NCBI RefSeq assembly: GCF_013409365.1
Contig: NZ_JACCBA010000001.1
Location: forward strand, 9,558,363-9,622,362
DNA: 64,000 nt
Source of the DNA: Actinomadura luteofluorescens
GTDB taxonomy: Bacteria; Actinomycetota; Actinomycetes; Streptosporangiales; Streptosporangiaceae
Direction of reading: 5' to 3'
The notes under the pieces are model-generated. The model did not search any database and was not told where the DNA came from. It saw only the letters and a list, made by a program, of their open reading frames with translations. The position numbers and the translations under genes were made by a program. Positions 17,615 to 26,253 of this stretch are shown here, piece by piece. How positions within the stretch are numbered: the stretch's first letter is position 1; every line of letters begins with the position of its first letter.

Positions 17615-17756
17615 TGTGTCTACCTCCGTATCGGCTGCGGGTGACACCACCCGCGTGCGGTATGTCTAACGAGAACGGTAGCCACCTTGCGCTGGTTCCC
17701 CCGCCTCCTTGGCGAATTCGCGGCGTGGCGTGCCCTTTCTTCCCGCGCGCGGGCCC

Positions 17757-19565
17757 TCAGGCCAGGAACGCGGCGGGCGCGGTGACGGGGGCGGGAAGGT
17801 CGAACGCGGCGGCCAGCTCCGCCGCGCGGGGGGCCAGCTCGTCGCACGTGCGGCGCCGCGCGTCGCCCAGCTCGTCCAGGATCCCCGGCGGGACGACCCC
17901 CTCGTCGAGCAGGACGGCGGCGCGGCGCTCCAGCCGGTCCAGCGCGTGCAGGCGCAGGACGGGCCCGAGCGCCTTCGGCCCGGTGCCGGAGGCCGCGGCG
18001 AGGATCTCCAGGATGATCCGGTCGGCGCAGGCGGTGGCGGTCCGCCGGGCCAGCGCCAGGTTGCCGTTCCAGGCGGTGAAGGCGTCCTGCCCGTCGCGCA
18101 GGGCGGCCTCGACCCGTCCGGCGAGCCGGTCGCGCGTGCGGCGCTCGGCGTCGCGCGCCAGGAACAGCCACACGCGCGGGGAGTCCAGGTCGCCGTCGTC
18201 AGGCGGACCGAGCTCCGGCTCGGGCGGGACGTAGCGGTCGCGGTCGGCCATCGCGCGGGCGGTGTCGTAGAGGATGAGCTCGTTGTCGCCGCCGGCGTTC
18301 TGGTAGGCGTGCGTCAGGCCCCGGTAGGCGTTGAGGCGCTCGACGGCGGCGAAGCCGGGGGCGCCGCTGTGCACCCGGCACGCCGACACCGTCTCCTGCG
18401 CCTGGGCGGTGGCGGCGGCCTTCAGCAGCGCCAGGTCCCGGTCGACCGCCGACCACGGCGCCCACGCGGTCGCCGGCCCGCCCGTATCGCCGGCGCCCTC
18501 GCCGTCGCCCGCCGTCTCGCCCGGGGGGCGGGGGGTGGTGACGTGCGCGGCGACGGCGGTGAGGGCGTAGGCCGACGCCAGCGCGCCCAGCACCGCCTCC
18601 TGCTGGTTGCGGTAGTCGGTCAGCGGGCGGCGCGGCGCCAGCCGGCCGAGGGTGGTGCGGCCCGCCGAGTGAGCGAGCAGCATCCCGGCGGACGCCCGGG
18701 TGATCGCGGCGGAGGCCGACACGACCGCCCGCCACACCGGCGGGGCGATGCCCATCGAGCGGGTGAGCCGCGCCGCCGCGGGCCCGTGCGGGTCGTGGAA
18801 GGCCCCGTCGGCGCCGATGGCGGCGCCGTCGCGCAGCCACGCCTCGTAGGGGACGCGGACGTCCTCCAGCAGGACGGCGGCGTAGTCGATCTGCAGCCCG
18901 GTGGTCTCGGGGGCCGCGACGATCCGCACGCCGGGCGGGACGGCGCCGCCGGGGCCGCGCAGCGGCACCGCGAACACGAACACGCCGCGCTCCTGGCCGC
19001 CGTGGACGAGGGTGGCGTAGACGGCGGCGGTCTTGGGCAGGTCCGGGTGGCCGGTGTTGGTGGGGAACTTGGCGGCCTGGGTGTCGGGGGTGCTGAGCAC
19101 GAACCCGCCCGTGGCGGGGTCGTGGCGGGCGACGGTGCGGGGCGACAGGTGGCTGTTGCTGCGTCCCACCTCGGTCATCAGCAGCGTGCCGAACGAGTCC
19201 ATCGACTCCAGGGAATCGCGCAGCGGCCGCGTCTCCTCCTGCCCGGCGCCGAACCGCACGATGGGGCCGAGCGCGAGCGTGTAGTGCAGCAGCATCATGT
19301 GGAACAGGGGCGGGTCGGCGATCGCGGCGCGCTCCAGCAGCGCGCACAGCGCCGGCGGGTCGGCCAGCAGCTCGCCCGCGGGCGGCGCGGCCAGCCCGGC
19401 GCGGCGCAGCCGCTCGTAGGTGAGGGCGTGCCGGTCGGGCGCGGTGAGCCCGCCGGGGACGGTGAAGAACTCCTCGGGGACGGCCTCCTCCAGCCGCGCG
19501 CGCGTCTTGGCGTCGGGTAGGGGGCCGTGCACGAACTGCCGCAGACCGTCGGCGTCGGTGGTCAC
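17757..19565 (-). CDS. Acyl-CoA dehydrogenase/oxidase-like flavoprotein
   Basis: A 602-residue protein resembling peroxisomal-type acyl-CoA oxidases. The FAD-domain signature is LLMTEVGRSNSHLSPRTVAR, then DTQAAKFPTNTGH. The helical half follows with RLTRSMGIAP, DYRNQQEAVLGALASAYA and QNAGGDNELILYD; family members use an acidic residue in that region as catalytic base. GTG 19565 overlaps the stop of the acyltransferase gene (GTGA), so it is the second gene of a two-gene operon. It probably oxidises an acyl thioester. Whether that is CoA- or carrier-bound is not shown. Confidence 0.85.
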   Translation of the reverse strand: MTTDADGLRQFVHGPLPDAKTRARLEEAVPEEFFTVPGGLTAPDRHALTYERLRRAGLAAPPAGELLADPPALCALLERAAIADPPLFHMMLLHYTLALGPIVRFGAGQEETRPLRDSLESMDSFGTLLMTEVGRSNSHLSPRTVARHDPATGGFVLSTPDTQAAKFPTNTGHPDLPKTAAVYATLVHGGQERGVFVFAVPLRGPGGAVPPGVRIVAAPETTGLQIDYAAVLLEDVRVPYEAWLRDGAAIGADGAFHDPHGPAAARLTRSMGIAPPVWRAVVSASAAITRASAGMLLAHSAGRTTLGRLAPRRPLTDYRNQQEAVLGALASAYALTAVAAHVTTPRPPGETAGDGEGAGDTGGPATAWAPWSAVDRDLALLKAAATAQAQETVSACRVHSGAPGFAAVERLNAYRGLTHAYQNAGGDNELILYDTARAMADRDRYVPPEPELGPPDDGDLDSPRVWLFLARDAERRTRDRLAGRVEAALRDGQDAFTAWNGNLALARRTATACADRIILEILAAASGTGPKALGPVLRLHALDRLERRAAVLLDEGVVPPGILDELGDARRRTCDELAPRAAELAAAFDLPAPVTAPAAFLA

Positions 19566-20593
19566 GAGGGGTCCTTTCGTTCGCCGGAGGGGGTGACGCC
19601 GGGGGCGGCCTTGCCGGTGAGCCCGTGGCGGGGGCGGTCGCGCAGCGGCGCCATCGTCCGCACGCCCGGCAGGGTCAGCCGGGCGCACTGGCACAGCGCG
19701 TTGCCCGCGCCGGCCTCGGTGAACACCGTCGCGCCCGCCGCGTGCACGGCGCGCAGGGCCTCCGGCAGCCGGACGGGTCTGACGATGCAGTCGGCCATGG
19801 CGCGGTGCAGGTCGTCGTCGTCGCGGTAGGCGCGGCCGCGGACGGGCGAGTGGACGGTCAGCTCCAGGGGCCGCTGCGGGAAGCCGCGGATCATGGCGTA
19901 CCACTCCTCGTCGGCGCCGGCCATCGCGGGATGGTGGGACAGGTAGGGCACCGCGAGCCGCACCGCGTTCACTCCCTCCCCGCGCGCGGCGTCCAGGACG
20001 GCGTCCAGGGGCCCGTCGGGACCGGACACGACCGTGACCTGCGGGGCGTTCAGGCACGCGACGACCACCTCGGGGGCGCCGGCGGCCTCGATGCAGGCGA
20101 GGGTGCGGTCCTCCCCGGCCTCCAGCAGCCCCATGCCGCCGCCCCCGCCGTGCCGGGCCAGGACGCCGACGGCGGCCACGCCCATGCGGGCGCCGTCGGC
20201 GATGGAGAACGCGCCCGCGCACACCAGCGCGGCGATCTCCCCGAAGCTCTGCCCGACGGCGAAGCGGGGGTGGACGCCGTGCGCGCGCAGGGCGCGGTCG
20301 ACGGCGACGGACGCGGCGTAGCCGGCTAGCTGGGCGACGCCGGGGGTGCGGGCGGCCTCCCGGTAGCCGCCCGGGTCGTCCATGAGGATCGAGCGCAGGC
20401 GCGGCCATCCGTTGGGGGGCAGTCCCTCCTGCACGGCGTCCAGGACGTCGGCGACGGCGCGGGCGGCGCCGGGCCCGGTGCGGGCGAGGGCAGGCAGGTC
20501 GGGGACCCCGGCGGAGCCGGTGCCGGGGAACAGGAAGGCGCAGTTGTCGTCGGGTTGGAGCTCTTCGGCCGGGCGGAATCGGGGTGCGGGCAC
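19562..20593 (-). CDS. Free-standing acyltransferase (FabD/PKS-AT-like)
   Basis: A 343-residue malonyl-CoA:ACP-transacylase-type enzyme. It has AFLFPGTGSAG near the N-terminus (usual form FPGQGSQ), the nucleophile motif GQSFGE (S116), where most members have GHSxGE, and a candidate base His in PYLSHHPAM (219/220). GTG 20593 is supported by AAGGAG 9-10 nt upstream. It is divergent from a ketosynthase III gene, as in the priming modules of some type II polyketide pathways (DpsC/DpsD, ZhuH/ZhuC). No acyl carrier protein lies within the window. The altered motifs suggest a non-malonyl substrate or hydrolytic editing. Confidence 0.85.
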   Translation of the reverse strand: MPAPRFRPAEELQPDDNCAFLFPGTGSAGVPDLPALARTGPGAARAVADVLDAVQEGLPPNGWPRLRSILMDDPGGYREAARTPGVAQLAGYAASVAVDRALRAHGVHPRFAVGQSFGEIAALVCAGAFSIADGARMGVAAVGVLARHGGGGGMGLLEAGEDRTLACIEAAGAPEVVVACLNAPQVTVVSGPDGPLDAVLDAARGEGVNAVRLAVPYLSHHPAMAGADEEWYAMIRGFPQRPLELTVHSPVRGRAYRDDDDLHRAMADCIVRPVRLPEALRAVHAAGATVFTEAGAGNALCQCARLTLPGVRTMAPLRDRPRHGLTGKAAPGVTPSGERKDPS

Positions 20594-20654
20594 GCGGGGT
20601 CTCCTTACCTGGAGGGAAGGCTGCCTTTTCCTTTACGACAACGGCCGCTTAGCT

Positions 20655-20699
20655 TTCAGTTATGGACCAAAACCCTGAAATGGGATTATTCACTTATGG
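20655..20699. promoter_or_regulatory. AT-rich divergent control region with direct repeats
   Basis: Within the 151-nt gap between the divergent acyltransferase and ketosynthase genes, TTCAGTTATGG (20655-20665) and TTCACTTATGG (20689-20699) form an 11-nt direct repeat with one mismatch, 34 nt apart (about three helical turns). The stretch 20630-20700 is much more AT-rich than anything nearby, which suggests promoters and an activator or repressor site. Confidence 0.5.
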
Positions 20700-20744
20700 G
20701 ATGGGACTGACAACCGCCAGTCCGGTGATGGGGAGAGGACCCGC

Positions 20745-21803
20745 ATGACCGTGCCCGACACGCACCGGCCTGCCCGGGCGGACGACAGCGGAGCGGCGCG
20801 GGACGGCGGGCGGGGGTGGGCCATCCGCGGAACCGGCGCCCACCTGCCCCGCGACGTCGCGCACAGCGCCGACCTGTCCCGCTCGCTGGGCCTGGAACCG
20901 GACTGGATCGAGGGCCGCACCGGGATCAGGAAGCGGCACGTCGTCGCGCCGGGCGAGGCCGCCTCCGACCTGGCCGCGGCCGCCGCCGGGCGGGCGCTGG
21001 AGGCCGCCGGGCTGGACGCCGCCGACCTCGGCCTGATCGTGCTCGGCACCTCCACGCCCGACGTGATCGCCCCGTCCACCGCCTGCCGCGTGCAGACGAT
21101 GCTGGGCGCCCACCGCGCCGCCGCGTTCGACATCTCCGCCGCCTGCACCGGGTTCGTGTTCGGGCTGCAGACCGCGGTCGGCTGGCTGGCCACCCAGCGC
21201 GGCGCGCCGCCCTACACGCTGGTCATCGGCGTCGAGGTGTACTCGCGGTTCCTCAATCCCGCCGACCGCGCCACCGCCGCCCTGTTCGGCGACGGCGCCG
21301 CCGCCGTGGTCGTCGGGCCCGCCCCGCCCGGGCACGGCATCGGCCCGATCACCCTCGGGTCGGACGGCTCGGGCGCGGACGACGTGCTGATCCCCGCGGG
21401 CGGCAGCCGCCTGCCCGCCAGCGCCGAGACCCTCGCGGGGCTCGGCCACACCATCCACATGGACGGCCGCGCCGTCCGCGACTTCATCACCGCGATCTTC
21501 CCGCGGCTGGTCGCCGAGGCGACCGAGGCCGCCGGGATCAAGCCCGCCGACCTGGCGCTGGTCGTCCCGCACCAGCCCAACCCGAAGCTGGTCGCCGCGC
21601 TGGCCGGGGACGCCGGGCTGGACCCGGGGCAGCTGGCGATCGTCGGGGACGAGGTCGGCAACATCGGCGCCGCCAGCATCCCCTACGCGCTCGACCGCGC
21701 CGTGCGGACGCGGCGGATCGGCCCCGGCGACCTGGTGCTGCTCGCCGGGTTCGGCGCGGGCCTGACCTGGGGGCACACCCTCATCACCTGGCCCCCGCCC
21801 TGA
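20745..21803 (+). CDS. Beta-ketoacyl-ACP synthase III-like enzyme
   Basis: A 352-residue thiolase-fold condensing enzyme of the FabH family. The full catalytic triad is present: C134 (DISAACTGF), H276 (VVPHQPN) and N306 (VGNIGAAS). The N-terminus has GTGAHLPRDV and WIEGRTGIRKRH. FabH-like enzymes prime fatty acid or polyketide chains by joining an acyl-CoA to malonyl-ACP; variants act as acyltransferases. ATG 20745 follows GGGGAGAGGA. As no ACP or other fab gene is nearby, this is probably a secondary or starter-unit enzyme rather than the housekeeping FabH. Confidence 0.92.
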   Translation: MTVPDTHRPARADDSGAARDGGRGWAIRGTGAHLPRDVAHSADLSRSLGLEPDWIEGRTGIRKRHVVAPGEAASDLAAAAAGRALEAAGLDAADLGLIVLGTSTPDVIAPSTACRVQTMLGAHRAAAFDISAACTGFVFGLQTAVGWLATQRGAPPYTLVIGVEVYSRFLNPADRATAALFGDGAAAVVVGPAPPGHGIGPITLGSDGSGADDVLIPAGGSRLPASAETLAGLGHTIHMDGRAVRDFITAIFPRLVAEATEAAGIKPADLALVVPHQPNPKLVAALAGDAGLDPGQLAIVGDEVGNIGAASIPYALDRAVRTRRIGPGDLVLLAGFGAGLTWGHTLITWPPP

Positions 21804-21828
21804 CCGTCCGCCGCGGGGGGGCGTCCGG

Positions 21829-22281
21829 TCAGCGCGTCAGCCGGCGCAGCACCTGCCGGGTCTCGGCGCGGCGGTCCCAGGCGACGGCGGCGAACACGAC
21901 CGCGAACCCCAGGGGCAGCAGCGCCCACGCCGGCTCCAGCACCAGCAGCTGGGTGAGGGCGGCCCCGCCCATCAGCCCGATCAGCCCGGCCGCGGCGAGC
22001 CCCGCCAGCCGCGGGACGACCAGCCCGATCGCGCCCGCGGCCTCGACGGCGCCGGTCACGTAGCGCAGCCACTGGCCCCAGCCGATCTCCTCGAAGGTCC
22101 TGACGGCGTCGGCCTGGCCGGCGAACTTCGGCAGCGCCGAGGCGACGAGCAGGAACGCGGCGAGCAGGATCTGCGCGCCCCACAGCACCTTGCGCAGCGT
22201 GCGTCGGTCCCCGGCGGAGGCGCGGGCGTTGGTCTTGCGGGGGGTGGTGACGGGGGTGGTGGTGTGGGTCTGGGCGCTCAT
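21829..22281 (-). CDS. DoxX-family membrane protein
   Basis: A 150-residue protein with a charged N-terminal tail (about 30 residues) and four hydrophobic segments in the DoxX arrangement (ILLAAFLLVASALPKFAGQADAV, YVTGAVEAAGAIGLVVPRL, GLIGLMGGAALTQLL, AWALLPLGFAVVFAAVAW). DoxX proteins are small redox-associated membrane proteins of mostly unknown function, sometimes paired with NmrA-type reductases. A possible remnant of such a gene lies just upstream at 22424-22528 on the other strand. ATG 22281 gives the standard length. Confidence 0.88.
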   Translation of the reverse strand: MSAQTHTTTPVTTPRKTNARASAGDRRTLRKVLWGAQILLAAFLLVASALPKFAGQADAVRTFEEIGWGQWLRYVTGAVEAAGAIGLVVPRLAGLAAAGLIGLMGGAALTQLLVLEPAWALLPLGFAVVFAAVAWDRRAETRQVLRRLTR

Positions 22282-22341
22282 GGCGGTGGTCCTTCCGTGC
22301 GCTGTCTCATCGGCCTTCACAGACGCGTCGCACGGACCCCC

Positions 22342-22359
22342 GCCGGATCGACATCCGGC
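22342..22359. promoter_or_regulatory. Palindromic candidate operator upstream of the DoxX gene
   Basis: GCCGGATCGACATCCGGC is a 7-nt perfect inverted repeat around CGAC, about 60 nt upstream of the DoxX start. It adjoins an AT-rich patch (CAGATAATTTTCTG) likely to hold a promoter. No regulator gene is adjacent. Confidence 0.45.
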
Positions 22360-22423
22360 CCAGGATTTCTCCAGATAATTTTCTGCGGCGGTATCAGTGC
22401 AGGTGAGAGCCGGTGGACGTGGC

Positions 22424-22528
22424 ATGACCACGCTGATCGGAGCCCGCGACACCGGCCGGGGCGAGAAGGCGGCCGCGGCGCCGCGCGAGGCCGGGCACGA
22501 CGCCCCGGCTCGCCGCTCTGGGCGGTGA
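22424..22528 (+). pseudogene. Possible remnant of an NAD(P)-binding (NmrA-like) gene
   Basis: A 34-codon frame from ATG 22424 reads MTTLIGARDTGRGEK and later EAGHDAPARRSG. This lines up loosely with the start of NmrA/NAD(P)H-binding proteins (a TGATGxxGR loop followed by LLAAGHDVRALxR). The nucleotide-binding loop is degraded and the frame ends before the second strand. NmrA-like reductases are frequent DoxX neighbours. The match is short, so this is a tentative call; it may be chance. Confidence 0.3.
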
Positions 22529-22559
22529 CGGCTTCCCCGGCGGGACGGGGGGCGGGGGT

Positions 22560-23162
22560 TTACTCCTTGCGCGGATGGCGGGCGCGGACGGCGTCGATGC
22601 AGCGGTCCCGCGACACCGGGCCTGCGAACCGCAGCCGGTCGTAGGCGGTGAACGGCGGCTCCAGCGCGTCGAGCTCGTCGACCAGCGCGTGCAGGCGCCG
22701 CGTCCACGCCGGCGTCCCGGCGTCCGGCTCCGCGGGCGCCGCCTCGATCGCGGTGACCAGGGCGTCCTTGTACCGGATGTTGCGGGGCGTCACCGAGCGC
22801 AGGCACACGTACTGCCCGTCCAGGTAGGCGGCCCACTCCCCCTCGGCGGTGGCCGGGTCGTCCCAGTGCGCGAGGAACCAGCCCTCCATCGCGTCCAGGC
22901 CCCCTGCCTGCTCGGCGAGGTCGAACAGGTCCCGCGGCACCATCTGCGCGCCGTCGGAGCGCAGGTAGCCGGGCAGGGGCAGCCTGCCCGCCAGCATCAG
23001 CCGCCGCACCTGGTCGGTGTCGCGGCCGGCGGCGCGGCACAGGTCCTCCAGGTCGGTGAACCAGGCGGTGACGTAGGCGTCGTCGGCGGCGGTCATCGGA
23101 TGGTCGCCGTTGACCTCCCGGAACCGTGCCGCCAGCCGCGCCTTCAACTCGGGGTCGCTCAT
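22560..23162 (-). CDS. DUF6058-like protein, function unknown
   Basis: A 200-residue soluble protein that I tentatively place in DUF6058, a family noted near natural-product genes. Recognisable elements are DAYVTAWFTDLEDLCRAAGRD, LPLPGYLRSDGAQMVPRDLFDLAEQAGG and WFLAHWDDP, suggesting a helical protein with a small winged-helix-like segment near 45-75. No catalytic motif or membrane segment is visible. ATG 23162 gives the natural start. It sits alone between DoxX and the end of the large glycosyl/molybdoenzyme operon. Confidence 0.6.
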   Translation of the reverse strand: MSDPELKARLAARFREVNGDHPMTAADDAYVTAWFTDLEDLCRAAGRDTDQVRRLMLAGRLPLPGYLRSDGAQMVPRDLFDLAEQAGGLDAMEGWFLAHWDDPATAEGEWAAYLDGQYVCLRSVTPRNIRYKDALVTAIEAAPAEPDAGTPAWTRRLHALVDELDALEPPFTAYDRLRFAGPVSRDRCIDAVRARHPRKE

Positions 23163-23219
23163 GCGCGCACGCTAGCCCGGGGTCGTTTCGGCATCCGCCG
23201 AAACGTCACCGCGCGGCGC

Positions 23220-24626
23220 TCACCAGGGGGACAGCACGAGCGCCTGGACGGCCAGCGCGGTCACCGCCTGCGCCGCCAGCCACGCCCGCACCCGGGGGCG
23301 GTCGACGGCGGCGGCGGCCGTCAGCCAGGCGGCGAACGGCACCCAGATCCGCTCGACCTCCCCGCGCGTGACGCCGGACGCGTCCAGGACCAGCACGCCG
23401 ATCAGCGCCGCACCCGCCAGCGCCGCCACCGCCGCCGCGGGAGCGGCCGAACGGGCCCGCGCCCCCCGTCCCAGCACGCCCCGCCAGAGGGCGCCCCGGC
23501 ACAGCTCGGCCAGCGTGCGCGGCAGCGCGTGCGCCACCGCCGGGCCCGTCAGCAGGCCCAGCACCGCCAGGTTCGCGAACAGGAAGTAGGCGTAGGAGCG
23601 CTGCGCCGACCCGCGGCTGACCAGGTAGGTGTCCAGGGTGGCGCGGACGCCGTCGGGCCACCAGAACCCCAGCAGCGTGAACGCGGCCGGGACCACCGCC
23701 AGCGCGACGCCTGCGGCCGCGAGGACCCGGAGCCGGGGACGGCCGAGCACCACGACCGCGAGCGGCACCGCGAACAGAGGCAGCAGCCCGTAGCTCAGAT
23801 ACGGCAGGCACCCCAGCAGCAGCCCGCCCGCCGCGGCCGGGACGAGCGCCCGTCTTCGCGCGCCGCGCGCGGCGAGCGCCAGCAGGGCCGTGCCCCAGGC
23901 CCCGACGGCCAGGAAGAACGCGTCCATCGCCGTGGCGATCCACACCGCCAGCGGCGCCAGCGCCAGGAACGGCACCGCGGCCCGCGCCGCCCGCTCCCCC
24001 GCCAGGCACCGCACCGTCACCGCGATCGCCGCCGCCGCCGACGTCCCCGCCGCGACGATCAGCGCCGCCGCCCACCCGGTGCCGCCGAGGCCGGCCTTCT
24101 CCAGCGCCCACAGCACCAGCATCGGCAGCGGCGGATGCCCCCGCACGTGGGTGGTGTAGCCGCCGAGCCGCTCGGTGAAGGTCCGCAGCCAGGCCGACGG
24201 GTCGGGGCGCAGCTGCGCCAGGCCCGCCGGGTACTCGGTCGGGGCGTCCAGCGGCCGGGCGAGCGCGTCCCATCCGTCGCAGGCGGCCAGGGCCACCGTC
24301 CACGCGGCGGAGGCCGCCCACGCGGCCGGCGGCAGCGCCCGCCACGGCAGCCGGGCCGCGAGCGCGGGCAGCGCCGCCACGGCCAGGGCCGCGACGGCGG
24401 CCGCGGGCAGGAGCCGCCGGACCGGCGGCGGCCACCCCCGCGCCCGGGCGTGCAGCGGGGGCAGCGGGTCCTCGGTGGCCAGGCCCGCGCGCCGCAGGTA
24501 CCAGCCCACGGCGAACGCCGCCGCGATCCCGGCCGCCCACACCGCGACGGCGACCCACCCCGGCCATCGGCGCCCCGCCCGCCTCTCGGCCGTCTTCGCG
24601 GGGCCGTGCGCCTCGGTGAGCGTCAT
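23220..24626 (-). CDS. Polytopic membrane protein, glycosyltransferase-like (GT-C type)
   Basis: A 468-residue membrane protein with about ten hydrophobic segments. An extracytoplasmic loop after the second or third segment has CDGWDALARPLDAPTEYPAGL and a later THVRGHPPLPML, where Asp and His residues could form the acid/metal site of a GT-C lipid-linked sugar transferase. ATG 24626 overlaps the preceding stop (ATGA). It is the last gene of the seven-gene operon 29302-23220. Integral-membrane mannosyltransferase activity is likely but unproven. Confidence 0.7.
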   Translation of the reverse strand: MTLTEAHGPAKTAERRAGRRWPGWVAVAVWAAGIAAAFAVGWYLRRAGLATEDPLPPLHARARGWPPPVRRLLPAAAVAALAVAALPALAARLPWRALPPAAWAASAAWTVALAACDGWDALARPLDAPTEYPAGLAQLRPDPSAWLRTFTERLGGYTTHVRGHPPLPMLVLWALEKAGLGGTGWAAALIVAAGTSAAAAIAVTVRCLAGERAARAAVPFLALAPLAVWIATAMDAFFLAVGAWGTALLALAARGARRRALVPAAAGGLLLGCLPYLSYGLLPLFAVPLAVVVLGRPRLRVLAAAGVALAVVPAAFTLLGFWWPDGVRATLDTYLVSRGSAQRSYAYFLFANLAVLGLLTGPAVAHALPRTLAELCRGALWRGVLGRGARARSAAPAAAVAALAGAALIGVLVLDASGVTRGEVERIWVPFAAWLTAAAAVDRPRVRAWLAAQAVTALAVQALVLSPW

Positions 24627-25102
24627 CGCCGCGCCCCTTTCCGGGAGGGGCGCGGGGCGCGCGTCGCTCCGCCGCGCCCGCCGGCGCGCCCGGCCCTGCG
24701 GCGTGCGGCGACCGCGCGGGCCGCCATGACGCAGGCCGCCGCGGCGGCGATGACGCCCAGCACGATCGCCAGGTTGCGGCCGTAGGGCAGCGGAAGGCGG
24801 GACGGCTCGTCGGGGCGGCGCCCGTACCCCAGCACGACGGGGATGGCGACCGCGGTCACGCAGGCGCCGATGACCAGCGCTGCGCGCGCGACGCGGCGCT
24901 GGCCCGCGGGCACCAGGCCGGTGAGCGCGCCCGCGGCGAGCACCGCCGGGACCAGGACGGCGTCGTGCAGGACGGCCGCGCCGGCGAACCACTTCGCCCA
25001 CCCGGCGAGGGGAACTTCGTCCACGATCCCGCGCAGCCCGAGGCCGATGAGCGCCAGGCCCGCCGCGTACGCCGCCGCCTTGGTGAGGGTCCCCGCGTTC
25101 AC
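24623..25102 (-). CDS. Small membrane protein, operon member
   Basis: A 159-residue protein with four hydrophobic segments (AAAYAAGLALIGLGLRGIV, AVLHDAVLVPAVLAAGAL, AALVIGACVTAVAIPVVLG, LAIVLGVIAAAAACVMAARAV) and a basic C-terminal tail of about 30 residues. I do not recognise a named family. It overlaps its neighbours on both sides by 4 nt (GTGA with the molybdopterin enzyme, ATGA with the polytopic protein). That implies a stoichiometric or structural link to the membrane oxidoreductase, perhaps as a membrane anchor or electron-transfer partner (inference). Confidence 0.75.
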   Translation of the reverse strand: MNAGTLTKAAAYAAGLALIGLGLRGIVDEVPLAGWAKWFAGAAVLHDAVLVPAVLAAGALTGLVPAGQRRVARAALVIGACVTAVAIPVVLGYGRRPDEPSRLPLPYGRNLAIVLGVIAAAAACVMAARAVAARRRAGRAGGRGGATRAPRPSRKGARR

Positions 25103-26253
25103 GACACCACCAGCCGGTGGATCCATTTGGTCTGCATGACTCCGGGCCGGTTCGGGGCGATGAGGCGGCAGGGGTAGCCGTGGTCGAGGGCCAGGGGCGC
25201 GCCGTTCAGGCCGAGGGCCAGCAGCGTCAGCGGGTCGCGCCAGTGCGGCGGGGCGACCATGGAGGTGCGGTAGAGGCCCTGGCGCTGCAGCGACTCGACC
25301 CGCACCTGCGCGTCGTCGGCGACGCCGGCCAGGCGCAGGACGTCCCGCAGCCGCACGCCCCGCCAGTCCGCCTCCACGCTCCACCCCTCCACGCAGGAGA
25401 TGGGCAGCCGCGCGGTGTGCTGGGGCAACGCGGCCAGGTCGGCCAGGGACAGGGTGACCTCTCGCGCGACCCGGCCGGTGACGGTGAGGCGCCAGCGGGG
25501 GTCCCGGGCCTCGGCGGTGACGCCGGTCGCGGCGGCCGACTTGTTGACCGGGACGTCCTGCGGCCCGGTGCCGGGGCGGCGGGGCGCCAGCACCGCCAGC
25601 GGCGCCAGCGGCGTGACCGCCTCCCCCACCGTGGTCAGCGCGACGACGCCGCTCGCGCCGGCGACGGTGAGCAGGAAGCCGCGGCGGCCGACGCCGTCCT
25701 CGGGGCGGGTCATCACGGTGCGGCGCGCCTTGGCCCACTGGTCGGCGATGTGGATGACCAGCGCGCCGACCAGGATGTAGGCCGTCCAGTAGTGCGCGGT
25801 GGTGAAGTAGAACCGGAACGCGTACCAGTACGCGACGTTCAGGACACCGGTGACGAACTGGAACAGCGCGGCGGCGACGAGGACGAACACCAGCAGCCGC
25901 TGCGCGCCGTGGACGAGCGAGCGGACCGGCGGCCACTGCCACAGCCGCGGGTAGACCGTCCACAGCTTGGCCAGCAGCAGCGGGACGGTCGCCAGCCCGC
26001 CGATGACGTGCACGCCCTGGGTGACCCGGTACAGGTTCACCGGCCGCGAGGGCCACAGCATCCATCCGGCGGGATGCTGCATGAAGTGGCTGACCAGCCC
26101 GGTCCCGAAGGAGACCAGGACGCTGGCGCCCAGGGCGATGCCGAGCCAGGAGGCGACCCGCTCGTCGTGCAGGCGGCTGGTGAACCGTCCCGGGACACCG
26201 CGCAGCACGGCGGTGGGCGCGGGCGGCCTGTACCTGTCGAGTGGAGGTCTCAT
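25099..26253 (-). CDS. Membrane-bound molybdopterin oxidoreductase (sulfite-oxidase fold)
   Basis: A 384-residue fusion. Residues ~1-175 form a cytochrome-b561-like membrane domain with four to five segments and several His candidates for haem (H56, H60, H82, H154, H168). A twin-arginine-like RRGFLLTVAGASG (190-202) follows. Residues ~235-384 are a sulfite-oxidase/YedY-type molybdopterin domain with the Mo-ligand cysteine in PISCVEGWS (C287) and a C-terminal GYPCRLIAPN. The catalytic domain should face outward. Known relatives reduce sulfoxides or oxidise sulfite. Its place inside a glycosyltransferase operon, overlapping both neighbours by 4 nt, is unusual. Confidence 0.88.
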   Translation of the reverse strand: MRPPLDRYRPPAPTAVLRGVPGRFTSRLHDERVASWLGIALGASVLVSFGTGLVSHFMQHPAGWMLWPSRPVNLYRVTQGVHVIGGLATVPLLLAKLWTVYPRLWQWPPVRSLVHGAQRLLVFVLVAAALFQFVTGVLNVAYWYAFRFYFTTAHYWTAYILVGALVIHIADQWAKARRTVMTRPEDGVGRRGFLLTVAGASGVVALTTVGEAVTPLAPLAVLAPRRPGTGPQDVPVNKSAAATGVTAEARDPRWRLTVTGRVAREVTLSLADLAALPQHTARLPISCVEGWSVEADWRGVRLRDVLRLAGVADDAQVRVESLQRQGLYRTSMVAPPHWRDPLTLLALGLNGAPLALDHGYPCRLIAPNRPGVMQTKWIHRLVVS

